Shown piece by piece: positions 1 through 6,865 of a stretch of DNA of 32,185 nt. A program made the position numbers and the translations under genes. Source of the DNA: Altererythrobacter sp. KTW20L (lineage in GTDB: Bacteria; Pseudomonadota; Alphaproteobacteria; Sphingomonadales; Sphingomonadaceae); NCBI RefSeq assembly GCF_023501975.1, contig NZ_JAMFLH010000018.1, positions 1 through 32,185 of the forward strand, in the 5' to 3' direction. The notes beneath the pieces were generated by a model. The model made no database searches. It saw only the letters and a program-made list of their open reading frames with translations, and was not told the DNA's origin. Numbering within the stretch: position 1 is the stretch's first letter; each line of letters starts with the position of its first letter.

Positions 1-381
1 CTTGTTAATCCTGACATAGTCCGGGAATGTACTATAGATTTGCCCGTCGAGATATCTTTCGACAATCACTTTTTCAACTTGGCTCGCCGGCGCCCCAGAC
101 AGCTCCGAAATCTTATCAGATATCTCGTGACAATCAAATTCTGCAGTCACGAAACAGAATGAACCGGGGTCCCTACGAATCGCAGCATAATTACCCTTGG
201 GAAAGTCCGACGTTGGACGAATTTCGCCTTCTCGCGCAGGATTTAGCTTCCAAAGCGGTAGCAAAAGATTGGTTTTACCTGACTCGTTGACGCCGACGAG
301 CGCTGTAACCTGTTCTGCGTCGATCCAACCGCTATCTTCGACTGACCGAAAATTGGTGATCTTGAACTTCTTGAGCCGCAT
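1..381 (-). CDS. AAA/OLD-type (RecF-like) ATPase, N-terminal part, cut by the window edge
   Basis: The minus strand is open from an ATG at 381 to the first base of the window, giving 127 residues without a stop, so only the N-terminus is present. It begins MRLKKFKITNFRSVED, the typical first strand of RecF/OLD/SMC-like ATPases. A Walker A motif GVNESGKT follows at residues 30-37 (K36, T37). The Walker B and signature regions lie outside the window. Such proteins bind ATP and act on DNA; many relatives are defence nucleases (OLD, Gabija GajA) or RecF-like repair proteins, but which type this is cannot be decided here. Base composition is clearly lower in GC than the next genes, suggesting transferred DNA. 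The start is supported by position and by the conserved N-terminus; no strong Shine-Dalgarno is seen. Confidence 0.75.
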   Translation of the reverse strand, partial: MRLKKFKITNFRSVEDSGWIDAEQVTALVGVNESGKTNLLLPLWKLNPAREGEIRPTSDFPKGNYAAIRRDPGSFCFVTAEFDCHEISDKISELSGAPASQVEKVIVERYLDGQIYSTFPDYVRINK

Positions 382-503
382 ACCGCCTCCACATCATAAG
401 TGAAAGTTAGCATAAGCCTGCGATCAAGCAAATGATCCCCCACAAATGTTGTTGGCTAAAATCATTAACGACGCCGCTTATCCCGCCTTCTCATCCCCAC
501 CCC

Positions 504-1025
504 TCAAACCCCTTCCAGATACCCCCCCATCGCCAGCACGCCCGCGTCGGTCAGCTCGATAAAGGTCACTCGCTTGTCGAAGGCCGAGTGGCTCCGCTTG
601 ACCAGCTCCAGGTCCTCCAGCAGGCCGATATGGCGCAGCGCGGTGGATGATGGCACGCCGGAGGCGTGGCACAGGCTGGTGGTGGATACCTTGGCCCCGC
701 CGGCGAACTGCTGGAACAGGTCGAGCAGCATGTCCCATGCGGGCTCTCCCAACACGCCATCGGGCAGGTGGGCGCGGCGGCGGGTGCGGCTGGCGGCGAT
801 CACCTGGGCCTTCAGCGCCAGGTTCATGGCGTTGCGTTCGATCCGCGACAGCGCGCCGGGCCAGCGGAAGACCGCTTTCACGTTCGACCCGTCCCACCCC
901 TGATCCAGCGAATCCGCCAGCCGCATCAGCGTTCCGGCAAGATCGCGCATGTCCTGCGGCTTCCACTTGCCCGCCAGGTGAGACACAAGCTCTTGACGTT
1001 CGACAGCAGTAGTAGCGTTCATCAT
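504..1025 (-). CDS. MarR-like winged-helix transcriptional regulator
   Basis: This encodes about 173 residues starting at MMNATTAVERQ. The C-terminal half reads like a MarR winged helix: a recognition-helix region around KVSTTSLCHASGVPSSTALRHIGLLEDLELVKR, then a basic wing with FDKRVTFIELTDAG. This domain normally binds palindromic operators as a dimer and responds to small ligands. The N-terminal half is helical and not a standard MarR effector region. The frame stays open upstream to 1187, but that part has non-coding character. A GGGGGA sequence lies just before the two adjacent ATGs at 1025 and 1022, so either may be the start. It is divergent from the next gene and could autoregulate through the AT-rich shared region. 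The target is unknown. Confidence 0.7.
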   Translation of the reverse strand: MMNATTAVERQELVSHLAGKWKPQDMRDLAGTLMRLADSLDQGWDGSNVKAVFRWPGALSRIERNAMNLALKAQVIAASRTRRRAHLPDGVLGEPAWDMLLDLFQQFAGGAKVSTTSLCHASGVPSSTALRHIGLLEDLELVKRSHSAFDKRVTFIELTDAGVLAMGGYLEGV

Positions 1026-1291
1026 TCCCCCAGAAAATTCCCGCGCGGCGCGACCGGTTGTTTTTGCCCGAATCTGCGCCAGTCCGGGCTGCTCTGTGCT
1101 GCAAAATTCTGCGGCTGTCAAAATTCGCATAGGATAAATACTATGGCTAAATAGGTATAACTGCGTAATATTCCCAAACTGATACAAATGATGTAAATTT
1201 CCTACGTTGATGGATCATGTTGTTGGGTAGAAGGTGGCGCGCACATGTCGGGGCTTTCCTACAGGGCCGCATCCGTGCTTCGCCTTGGGGC
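1026..1291. promoter_or_regulatory. AT-rich divergent intergenic region
   Basis: This non-coding stretch separates the MarR-like gene (minus) and the terminase-like HTH gene (plus). Positions 1130-1210 are strikingly AT-rich compared with the surrounding DNA, as expected for promoters. A TTGACA hexamer lies on the minus strand at 1116-1121 but has no convincing -10 partner. No clear inverted-repeat operator was found by eye. Its role as a shared promoter region is inferred from gene orientation. Confidence 0.4.
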
Positions 1292-1954
1292 ATGACAGCT
1301 CCCAACACCCGCAAGATCCCGCGCCAGGCGACCTCCTATATGACCACGCGCAACGGCGAGCCGCCCGCGCCCGACGATCCCTTGCTGGGGTTCGATCCGG
1401 TGCCGCATTCCCGCCCGCGGCGCAATTCGATCACGGCGGAGCGGCAGCGGGCCTTTATCTCCCACCTTGCCGCCACCGGCATCGTCACTGCCGCCGCGCG
1501 CCACATCGGCGCGAGCATGGAGGCGCTCTATAAATTGCGCCAGCGGCCCGGGGCCGAGGCGTTCTGCGCAGCGTGGGATGCGGCGGTCGATCGCGGGGTC
1601 CAGCGGCTGGAGGATACGGCCCTTGCCCGCGCCATCGCCGGGGAGGAGCGCATGGTCGTCAGTTCCGGGCAGGTGCTGGGCACCGAGGTGCGGCATAACG
1701 AGGCGCTGGTGATGTTCTTCCTGCGCAACCGCCGGGCCGATCGCTATGGCGGGCAGGTGCAGGCGGGCCACCCCTTGTACGAGCGCGTGCGGGCCGAGGT
1801 GCTGGCCGAGCTGGCCGTCCAGTCCGAGCTCGACCACGAGGAGGTGCTGCGGGGGCTCAACGCCAAATTCGACATGATGCGGGCCCGCGAATCGGCGCTG
1901 GCCGGGCTGGAAGCGGACCTGGCGGCGGAGGAAGCGGGCGAGGAAAAATACTAG
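1292..1954 (+). CDS. Sphingomonad-type HTH protein resembling terminase small subunit
   Basis: This is a protein of 220 residues if started at the ATG at 1292, which has GGGG just upstream; an alternative ATG lies at 1340. After a Pro-rich N-terminus comes RRNSITAERQRAFISHLAATG and then a helix-turn-helix region (TAAARHIGASMEALYKLRQRPGA). It continues with FCAAWDAAVDRGVQRLEDTALARAIAG, the arrangement of a large sphingomonad family usually annotated as hypothetical or terminase-small-subunit-like. The C-terminus is acidic and helical, ending with many Glu and Ala. The family is likely DNA binding, but no function is established that I know of. No other phage gene is nearby, so a phage origin is not supported here. 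Confidence 0.7.
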   Translation: MTAPNTRKIPRQATSYMTTRNGEPPAPDDPLLGFDPVPHSRPRRNSITAERQRAFISHLAATGIVTAAARHIGASMEALYKLRQRPGAEAFCAAWDAAVDRGVQRLEDTALARAIAGEERMVVSSGQVLGTEVRHNEALVMFFLRNRRADRYGGQVQAGHPLYERVRAEVLAELAVQSELDHEEVLRGLNAKFDMMRARESALAGLEADLAAEEAGEEKY

Positions 1955-2096
1955 CGAGGGGAAATTTTGCGGGAACCATGGACCTTTGGCCGTGTTGACT
2001 CTCTCTTAACCAGGCGAGGTCGCAATCGCTTAACTTTCTTTTCCCACTGCGGTGCTATAAGCCTCGTAGTGGACGGGGAGGGTCGGCAGAAAAAAC

Positions 2097-2651
2097 ATGG
2101 TTCCAAGCAAGTCCCCCCTTACAGGCGTATTCGCCTCGCTCACCGCCAAGCAGCGGCAGGTGATGGAACTGTTGTCCGAAGGCCGGACCAGCAAGGAAGT
2201 GGCCTGGACGCTCGGTATTTCCGAAAGCGCCGCCATCCAGCGGATCGAAACCGTGCGGGCCAAGGCCGGCGGCCTGCTGCGCAAGGACCTGGCCCGCGAA
2301 TACCGCCTGTTCATGCAGGCCGGCGGGGCGCGGGAGATCAGCGCAGAGGATCTCGACGGCACCTGTAACGATCTTACAGGCAAGTTTTTTCAGCTACCTC
2401 CAAGCGGCGGCGAGGGCCAATCCGGTGGCCGGAACCAAGCCGATGAAGAGCTCGTCCTGGCCGATGCGATCCCTTTCGAGGTCGCAGCGCCCTGGGCCTC
2501 CCGCTCCGAACCCGGCGTGGTCCCGGAGGTGCTCGACGGAAAGAGCGCCGCGCTGAGCCGCCTGTTGGCCGCAACCGGAATTGCCGTCGGTTTGCTGGTC
2601 GCCTGCCTGGTCCTGCTGGCCGTTGCCAGCGAGATCGGCAGGCTGGTCTAA
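2097..2651 (+). CDS. LuxR-type HTH protein with C-terminal membrane anchor
   Basis: This 184-residue protein has a LuxR/GerE-type helix-turn-helix at about residues 15-70: LTAKQRQVMELLSEGR, then TSKEVAWTLGISESAAIQRI. A linker of about 80 residues, rich in Gly, Glu and Pro, follows. A single hydrophobic segment (about 156-179, LLAATGIAVGLLVACLVLLA) ends the protein. There is no receiver or autoinducer-binding domain. The architecture predicts a DNA-binding domain tethered to the inner membrane, with the C-terminus as a possible signal-sensing anchor. The next small gene begins 63 bases later and the following genes are on the same strand, so it may control them. The start is the first ATG; the Shine-Dalgarno is weak. 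The target is unknown. Confidence 0.75.
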   Translation: MVPSKSPLTGVFASLTAKQRQVMELLSEGRTSKEVAWTLGISESAAIQRIETVRAKAGGLLRKDLAREYRLFMQAGGAREISAEDLDGTCNDLTGKFFQLPPSGGEGQSGGRNQADEELVLADAIPFEVAAPWASRSEPGVVPEVLDGKSAALSRLLAATGIAVGLLVACLVLLAVASEIGRLV

Positions 2652-2713
2652 CGATGCGCGGCGCGGTTCAGCCGCACGGGCGCCTCCTCGTTTTTGACCA
2701 GGAGGATTGCACC

Positions 2714-3043
2714 ATGTTGACTGTCGAAGCCGCCGGAGCCCGTGTTGCCCGCGATCTTGAAGAAGCCGAGCGTTTCACCAACGAGAGCCTGCGCGCCCTC
2801 GCCCGCCTCAACGTCAGCATGATGAATGTGCGGCTGGATACCGACCTGCCGCAGTACCAGGGCCAGACCGCCGTCATCCGCCTGCAGGAAGCGCAGAAGC
2901 AGATGGTCGATGCGATGAGCAACCTCACCCGCGTCCACAAGTCACTGCGTGACGATTTCACCAGGATCACCGGCCTGCCCGACACGCCTAAGCGCTGTCC
3001 CACCCAGGGCATCTCCGAAACCGCAGTGAAGAACGTCGCCTGA
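2714..3043 (+). CDS. Small helical hypothetical protein
   Basis: This 109-residue protein begins MLTVEAAGARVARDLEEAER. The start at 2714 is set by a strong AGGAGG ending eight bases upstream; an in-frame upstream extension to 2654 lacks this support. The sequence is almost entirely amphipathic helix with many Arg, Glu and Gln, no signal peptide and no membrane segment. The C-terminus (TPKRCPTQGISETAVKNVA) looks unstructured. I do not recognise a family. It resembles the small helical proteins that accompany regulators in sphingomonads and sits between the membrane-anchored HTH gene and a membrane protein gene, so a role with either neighbour is possible but unproven. Confidence 0.65.
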   Translation: MLTVEAAGARVARDLEEAERFTNESLRALARLNVSMMNVRLDTDLPQYQGQTAVIRLQEAQKQMVDAMSNLTRVHKSLRDDFTRITGLPDTPKRCPTQGISETAVKNVA

Positions 3044-3077
3044 CGATGACGGCAGGGCATAGAACTGGCGTGAAGCC

Positions 3078-3548
3078 GTGATCCATGCCCTGCTGGTCGA
3101 TTTTCGTCCCTACCTGCAATACCTGATCATCTTCGCGCTTACGGCTTACGCCTTTGCGCGTGGGGCCGGTCCAGAAAAACAGGCAGGAACAATCATGTCG
3201 TCCATGGTTGTTCTGTATCTGGCATACCACCTCCTTATCCCCGAGGGCGGTGTGTACGACGAGATCGATCTCGGCCATCTCATGATCGATCTCGTCGTGC
3301 TGGTCCTTCTGGGCCGCCTGGCGATCAGGGCCAACCGGATTTATCCACTATGGATGCTCGCCGCGCAGTTGATTTCGACCTTGATGCACCTGGGTCGGGG
3401 GCTGGATACGGAAATAACGCCCCTCGCCTATTTCCTGCTTATCCACGCGCCGTCGTATATCCAGGTCGCGGCGCTCGCGCTGGGGCTGGCCGCCCATCGC
3501 CGCAGGGTGAGGCGTTTCGGCACCTACCGGTCCTGGAGAACCTCCTGA
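3078..3548 (+). CDS. Hypothetical multi-pass membrane protein
   Basis: This 156-residue inner-membrane protein starts with GTG; no ATG occurs before residue 40, and the first hydrophobic segment begins near residue 11. Hydrophobic segments lie at about 11-28, 39-54, 65-84, 88-106 and 114-139, followed by a basic tail HRRRVRR that should face the cytoplasm. No catalytic motif is recognised. It begins 34 bases after the small helical gene, suggesting one transcript. Its last part overlaps the region where the RadC-like reading frame opens, in a different frame. Confidence 0.6.
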   Translation: MIHALLVDFRPYLQYLIIFALTAYAFARGAGPEKQAGTIMSSMVVLYLAYHLLIPEGGVYDEIDLGHLMIDLVVLVLLGRLAIRANRIYPLWMLAAQLISTLMHLGRGLDTEITPLAYFLLIHAPSYIQVAALALGLAAHRRRVRRFGTYRSWRTS

Positions 3549-4117
3549 CCCCGCTGCTGGGGCAGCCCGCGGGCGAAATCGCCACCACCCTGCTCGACCG
3601 CTTCGGCTCGATCGCCAACATCATGCACGCTTCGCCCGAAGCCCTGCGCGGCGCAATCCGCGACGAGCCCGGTGTGGTCGATGCATTGCTCGCCTGCCAG
3701 GCGCTGGCCCGGATCGGCGCGCTGGAACAACTTGCCTCGGCGCCGGTTGATCTGGGCGACACACGACTGCGAAGCTACCTGATCGCCCAGCTCCAGAACC
3801 CGTCGGAGGAGCGGCTGCAGGCCATATTCCTGGATGACGGCAACCGCTACATCCGCGACGAGCGGGTAGCGCACGGATCGCGTGACAGCCTGTCTCTGCG
3901 CCTGCGATACCTTGTCCACCGCACACTGGACCTGGGCGCGACCGCACTGATCGTGGCGCACAACCACCCTTCGGGCGATGCCACGCCCAGCGCTGCCGAC
4001 CACGAGGCGACCGACCGCCTGCGCCATCTGACCGCCCAGCTCGATATCCGGCTGGTCGATCACTGCATCGTCGCCAGGGGCAAAGTTTACAGCATGGCGC
4101 TGGGCAAGCTGATCTGA
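3350..4117 (+). CDS. radC: RadC-family JAMM/MPN domain protein, start uncertain
   Basis: The frame gives up to 255 residues. Residues about 58-130 (LENLLTPLL, LLDRFGSIANIMHASPEALR) match the RadC N-terminal helical/HhH region. The C-terminal half is the MPN/JAMM domain, with the metal motif H204-N-H206-PSGD and D217 (HxHx10D) and a likely catalytic Glu at 171. RadC was named for repair, but that role is disputed; the domain is a putative zinc hydrolase. The first 55 residues are Gly/Ala/Arg/Pro-rich and look like an out-of-frame reading of the preceding membrane gene. The real start is therefore probably within 3500-3560, or at ATG 3623 if the helical region is not translated. No ATG, GTG or TTG lies in frame between 3488 and 3623. 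A CTG start or a frameshift is possible. Confidence 0.75.
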   Translation: MDARRAVDFDLDAPGSGAGYGNNAPRLFPAYPRAVVYPGRGARAGAGRPSPQGEAFRHLPVLENLLTPLLGQPAGEIATTLLDRFGSIANIMHASPEALRGAIRDEPGVVDALLACQALARIGALEQLASAPVDLGDTRLRSYLIAQLQNPSEERLQAIFLDDGNRYIRDERVAHGSRDSLSLRLRYLVHRTLDLGATALIVAHNHPSGDATPSAADHEATDRLRHLTAQLDIRLVDHCIVARGKVYSMALGKLI

Positions 4118-4125
4118 CTTTTACC

Positions 4126-4141
4126 GGCGCGCCAGCGCGCC
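4126..4141. terminator. Short GC hairpin after radC
   Basis: GGCGCG, a four-base loop CCAG, then CGCGCC form a perfect six-base stem nine bases after the radC-like stop. No T-run follows (TCCCCG), so intrinsic termination is doubtful; it may instead protect the transcript end. Confidence 0.25.
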
Positions 4142-4198
4142 TCCCCGAATTGCCGTCGGCCCAAGCCGAAACCACACCGAACAAAAGGAATGCCCACA

Positions 4199-4420
4199 AT
4201 GGCCAAGACCGACAACAGTGCCGTAGCCGATCATGAGCCAGACGAGGCAAAGAACCCGCAGCGCGAGGCTCTTGCCCTGGTCCGCACGCTCGGCTCGCTC
4301 GAGGAGGTGCTGAATTCGGGCGTTTCACTCGAAATCAAGGCCGCGTGCATCGAAATGGAAATCGAGGCCCGCCAGCGCCGGCAGCAACGCGAAGGGGATC
4401 GCTACGGCCAGGACGACTGA
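4199..4420 (+). CDS. Small charged hypothetical protein
   Basis: This protein has 73 residues from the ATG at 4199 (MAKTDNSAVADHEPDEAK), or 76 from 4190. AAAAGGA lies one base before the ATG at 4190 and about ten bases before 4199, so 4199 fits better. It is hydrophilic. Its core, ALALVRTLGSLEEVLNSGVSLEIKAACIEMEIEARQRRQQREGDRYG, is amphipathic helix. It has no signal peptide, membrane segment or known domain. It lies 80 bases after radC on the same strand. Function unknown. Confidence 0.5.
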   Translation: MAKTDNSAVADHEPDEAKNPQREALALVRTLGSLEEVLNSGVSLEIKAACIEMEIEARQRRQQREGDRYGQDD

Positions 4421-4589
4421 GCCGGGCCCCGCAGATCACGCAACAGCCAGCATCGGGCAAATACAATCTATTACAGACATTATCAACTTCACGACTGGCG
4501 CGACGGGATTTTCGGGCTTAGTCAGTGGGCAAAAGCACTGGCACTAGCCAGGAGCTTTGGCACAACCATTGGGAAGGGAGCCCGATATC

Positions 4590-5837
4590 ATGACCCGCAA
4601 AGGTCTCGCATCTTCGCTAGCTATCGCCGCGGCCACGCTGGCCATGGCCTTCACCGCCGTCCCCACCGCTGCGCAAAACCGCCCGGCCGACCTAACGGTC
4701 CTGCCGCCGGTGCCGACCGACTTCACACCCGACAGGCTGCCCTGGGGCGATTACGATTTCACCGGCACTTTCCCGATCGAGCCGATCAACAACGGCCGCA
4801 TCCTGTTCCAGCGCCCGGCCGAATACGGCATGCGCTTCTGGGTCAACGACGAGGAATTCAACCGCCGCCTCGAAGCCGCCCGTCGCAACGATGGCAACTT
4901 CACCCAGGCCAACGAGAGAGGCGTGGGCACATCTGGCACCTCTGGTCTGGAAAACTGGTTCCTGACCCATGAATTCGCCAAGCGCACATCGATGCTGGTC
5001 TCGCCCGCCGATGGCCAGTTGCCCGCGCTCACCCCGCAGGCGATGGAACTGTTCCGCGAAGGCCGTTCGGGCTGGGTGCCTGGCCAGGCCTATGACTGGG
5101 TGGACGATTTCGACAGCTGGGATCGTTGCGTTTCGCGCGGCTTCCCCGCCTCGATGTACCCGTTCCGCTACAACAACGGCATCCGCGTGTTCCAGAGCCC
5201 CGGCTACATGACTATCGTGCTCGAAATGCTCGGCACCCGGGTGGTCAAGATCTATGACAGCAAGGAAGCCGCCCAGGCCGCAAGGTGGGACGATGCGGTG
5301 GAAGCGTGGATGGGCAATTCGCGCGGCTGGTGGGAAGGCAAGACCCTGGTGATCGAGACAACCAACATCGTTTCGGGCGACAGCGCCACGTCCGATGTCT
5401 ATGCCCGCGCCGCCTCGCCGCTCAACATGGCGACCCAGTTCACCGGCACGCTGGAGGTTCCGGCCTTCAACACCGTGCCGATGAGCTCCGAGGCCATGAC
5501 CGTGGAACGCCTCACCATGGTTGGCCCAGATGCCATCATGCACGAACTGACCTACTCGGATCCGCAGGTCTATACCGCTCCCTGGACCACCCGCATCCAG
5601 TGGACCCGCGAAGACGACTATGAGTTCTTCGAATATGCCTGCCACGAAGGCAACTACATGCCGCGTGACTATATCAGTGCCAGCCGTGCCCAGCAGGCCC
5701 GCATCCGCGCAGGCGAGGAAGAGGCCGTGACCGCCGAGAACGACGACCGTTCGCGCTTTGCACAGCCGTTCGATCGCGATCCCGGCGTGGCTCCGCCCCC
5801 GCCGCCCGCAGGTGCGCCGCCCGCCGGTCGCAACTGA
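4590..5837 (+). CDS. Secreted protein of unknown function
   Basis: This is a 415-residue protein started at the ATG at 4590, which follows GGGAAGGGAG. It opens with a Sec signal peptide (MTRKGLASSLAIAAATLAMAF, cleavage probably after TAAQ). The mature part is rich in Trp, Tyr and Asp. It carries segments such as DWVDDFDSWDRCVSRGFPASMYPFRYNNG and GWWEGKTLVIETTNI, which I associate with a secreted family common in Sphingomonadales and Acidobacteria that has no assigned function. The C-terminus has a Pro/Ala tail (PPPPPAGAPPAG). It is a single gene, closed by a strong hairpin terminator, so it is monocistronic. A periplasmic or outer-surface location is inferred. Confidence 0.7.
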   Translation: MTRKGLASSLAIAAATLAMAFTAVPTAAQNRPADLTVLPPVPTDFTPDRLPWGDYDFTGTFPIEPINNGRILFQRPAEYGMRFWVNDEEFNRRLEAARRNDGNFTQANERGVGTSGTSGLENWFLTHEFAKRTSMLVSPADGQLPALTPQAMELFREGRSGWVPGQAYDWVDDFDSWDRCVSRGFPASMYPFRYNNGIRVFQSPGYMTIVLEMLGTRVVKIYDSKEAAQAARWDDAVEAWMGNSRGWWEGKTLVIETTNIVSGDSATSDVYARAASPLNMATQFTGTLEVPAFNTVPMSSEAMTVERLTMVGPDAIMHELTYSDPQVYTAPWTTRIQWTREDDYEFFEYACHEGNYMPRDYISASRAQQARIRAGEEEAVTAENDDRSRFAQPFDRDPGVAPPPPPAGAPPAGRN

Positions 5838-5866
5838 TTGCAGCCTGATCCTTATGCCACGAAGCG

Positions 5867-5899
5867 AGGGGCTCCGACTGCAAGGTCGGGGCCCCTTTT
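5867..5899 (+). terminator. Rho-independent terminator after the secreted protein gene
   Basis: AGGGGCTCCGAC at 5867-5878 pairs with GTCGGGGCCCCT at 5885-5896 (12 pairs, one G-T) around a six-base loop. TTT follows directly. It lies 30 bases after the stop at 5837 and ends that transcript. Confidence 0.85.
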
Positions 5900-5971
5900 C
5901 CATATGCTTGCTTGGGGACGCGATTTGGGGCAGCATTGGCATTGAGGATCGCGCCCTGGGAGGGGACTGAC

Positions 5972-6739
5972 TTGACTGCTTCTATCAGCGCGGGGCTTAA
6001 GCCCGCGCCCGTGATCCTGCGCCTGACCATGGCAGACCTGCGTTACGCGCTCCGCGAGGGGTGGTCCGACTTTCGCACCTGCCCCACGTTCGGCTTGTTC
6101 TTCTCCGCCATCTACGTGGTGATCGGCCTGCTGCTCTACGTGGCACTGGTGGAAAACGGCCAATGGGTCTGGCTCGTGCCAGCAGCGGGCTTCCCCCTTC
6201 TCGCTCCCTTTTCCGCGGTTGGTCTCTACGAAGTCAGCCGTCAGCTTGAGGCCGGACAGGTTCCCGACTGGCGCAGCGTGTTTGGCGCGGTGCGCGGACG
6301 GGGCGACGGGCAGGTGCTGGGGGTGGGGGTGATCGCTTTCGTGATCTTCTGCTTCTGGGTAATCCTGGCCCACGGCATCTTCTACATCTTCCTTGCCCAG
6401 GCGGGACTGACCACGGAAAGCATGGCATTCCTGGCCACATGGTCGGGCCTGGCCATGCTGCTGGTCGGCAGCGCCGTGGGGGCGGCGCTGGCCCTGCTGA
6501 TCTTCTCGCTCACCGTCATCAGCCTGCCGATGCTGGTGGACCGGGACATGGATTGCGTAACCGCGATGATCGCCAGCGTAGCGACGGTGCGGGCCAACCG
6601 GTCGCTGATGCTGGGCTGGGCGCTGTTCATTGCCGTGCTGCTGTTTGCCGCCATGGTGCCCGCGCTGCTTGGCCTGCTGGTGGTGCTGCCGCTGCTCGCC
6701 CATGCAAGCTGGCACGTCTATCGCCGCGCCGTGGCCTGA
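5972..6739 (+). CDS. DUF2189-type integral membrane protein
   Basis: This 255-residue protein is taken from the TTG at 5972, which has GGGAGGGG about seven bases upstream; an earlier TTG at 5912 lies too close to the terminator. The opening LTMADLRYALREGWSDFRTCPTFGLFF is characteristic of DUF2189 proteins. Five to six hydrophobic segments follow, with paired helices near the middle (GVIAFVIFCFWVILAHGIFYI, LAMLLVGSAVGAALALLIFSL). It ends in a short basic tail, HVYRRAVA. The family is an inner-membrane family of unknown function, sometimes located near cytochrome oxidase genes; no such genes are here. Confidence 0.75.
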   Translation: MTASISAGLKPAPVILRLTMADLRYALREGWSDFRTCPTFGLFFSAIYVVIGLLLYVALVENGQWVWLVPAAGFPLLAPFSAVGLYEVSRQLEAGQVPDWRSVFGAVRGRGDGQVLGVGVIAFVIFCFWVILAHGIFYIFLAQAGLTTESMAFLATWSGLAMLLVGSAVGAALALLIFSLTVISLPMLVDRDMDCVTAMIASVATVRANRSLMLGWALFIAVLLFAAMVPALLGLLVVLPLLAHASWHVYRRAVA

Positions 6740-6831
6740 CGGGCCGGAAGCTTTGGGACCAGAGGACAATGGCGCGGGCCAGGGGCCGGACCTGAGGACA
6801 GCCTCCGGTCCAGCCTGGCATGTCAGTTGGC

Positions 6832-6865
6832 GGGCCTTGTCAATCGGGGGGCCTTGTCAATCGGC
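6832..6865. repeat. 17-base tandem duplication over a stop codon
   Basis: GGGCCTTGTCAATCGG occurs at 6832-6847 and again at 6849-6864, with a period of 17. The second copy contains the stop codon of the PPC-repeat gene. It probably arose by slippage; because the stop is already reached, it does not change the protein. Confidence 0.7.

Noticed and set aside
1116-1121. TTGACA on the minus strand as a promoter -35
   Set aside because: No acceptable -10 lies 16-18 bases further; a chance match is likely.
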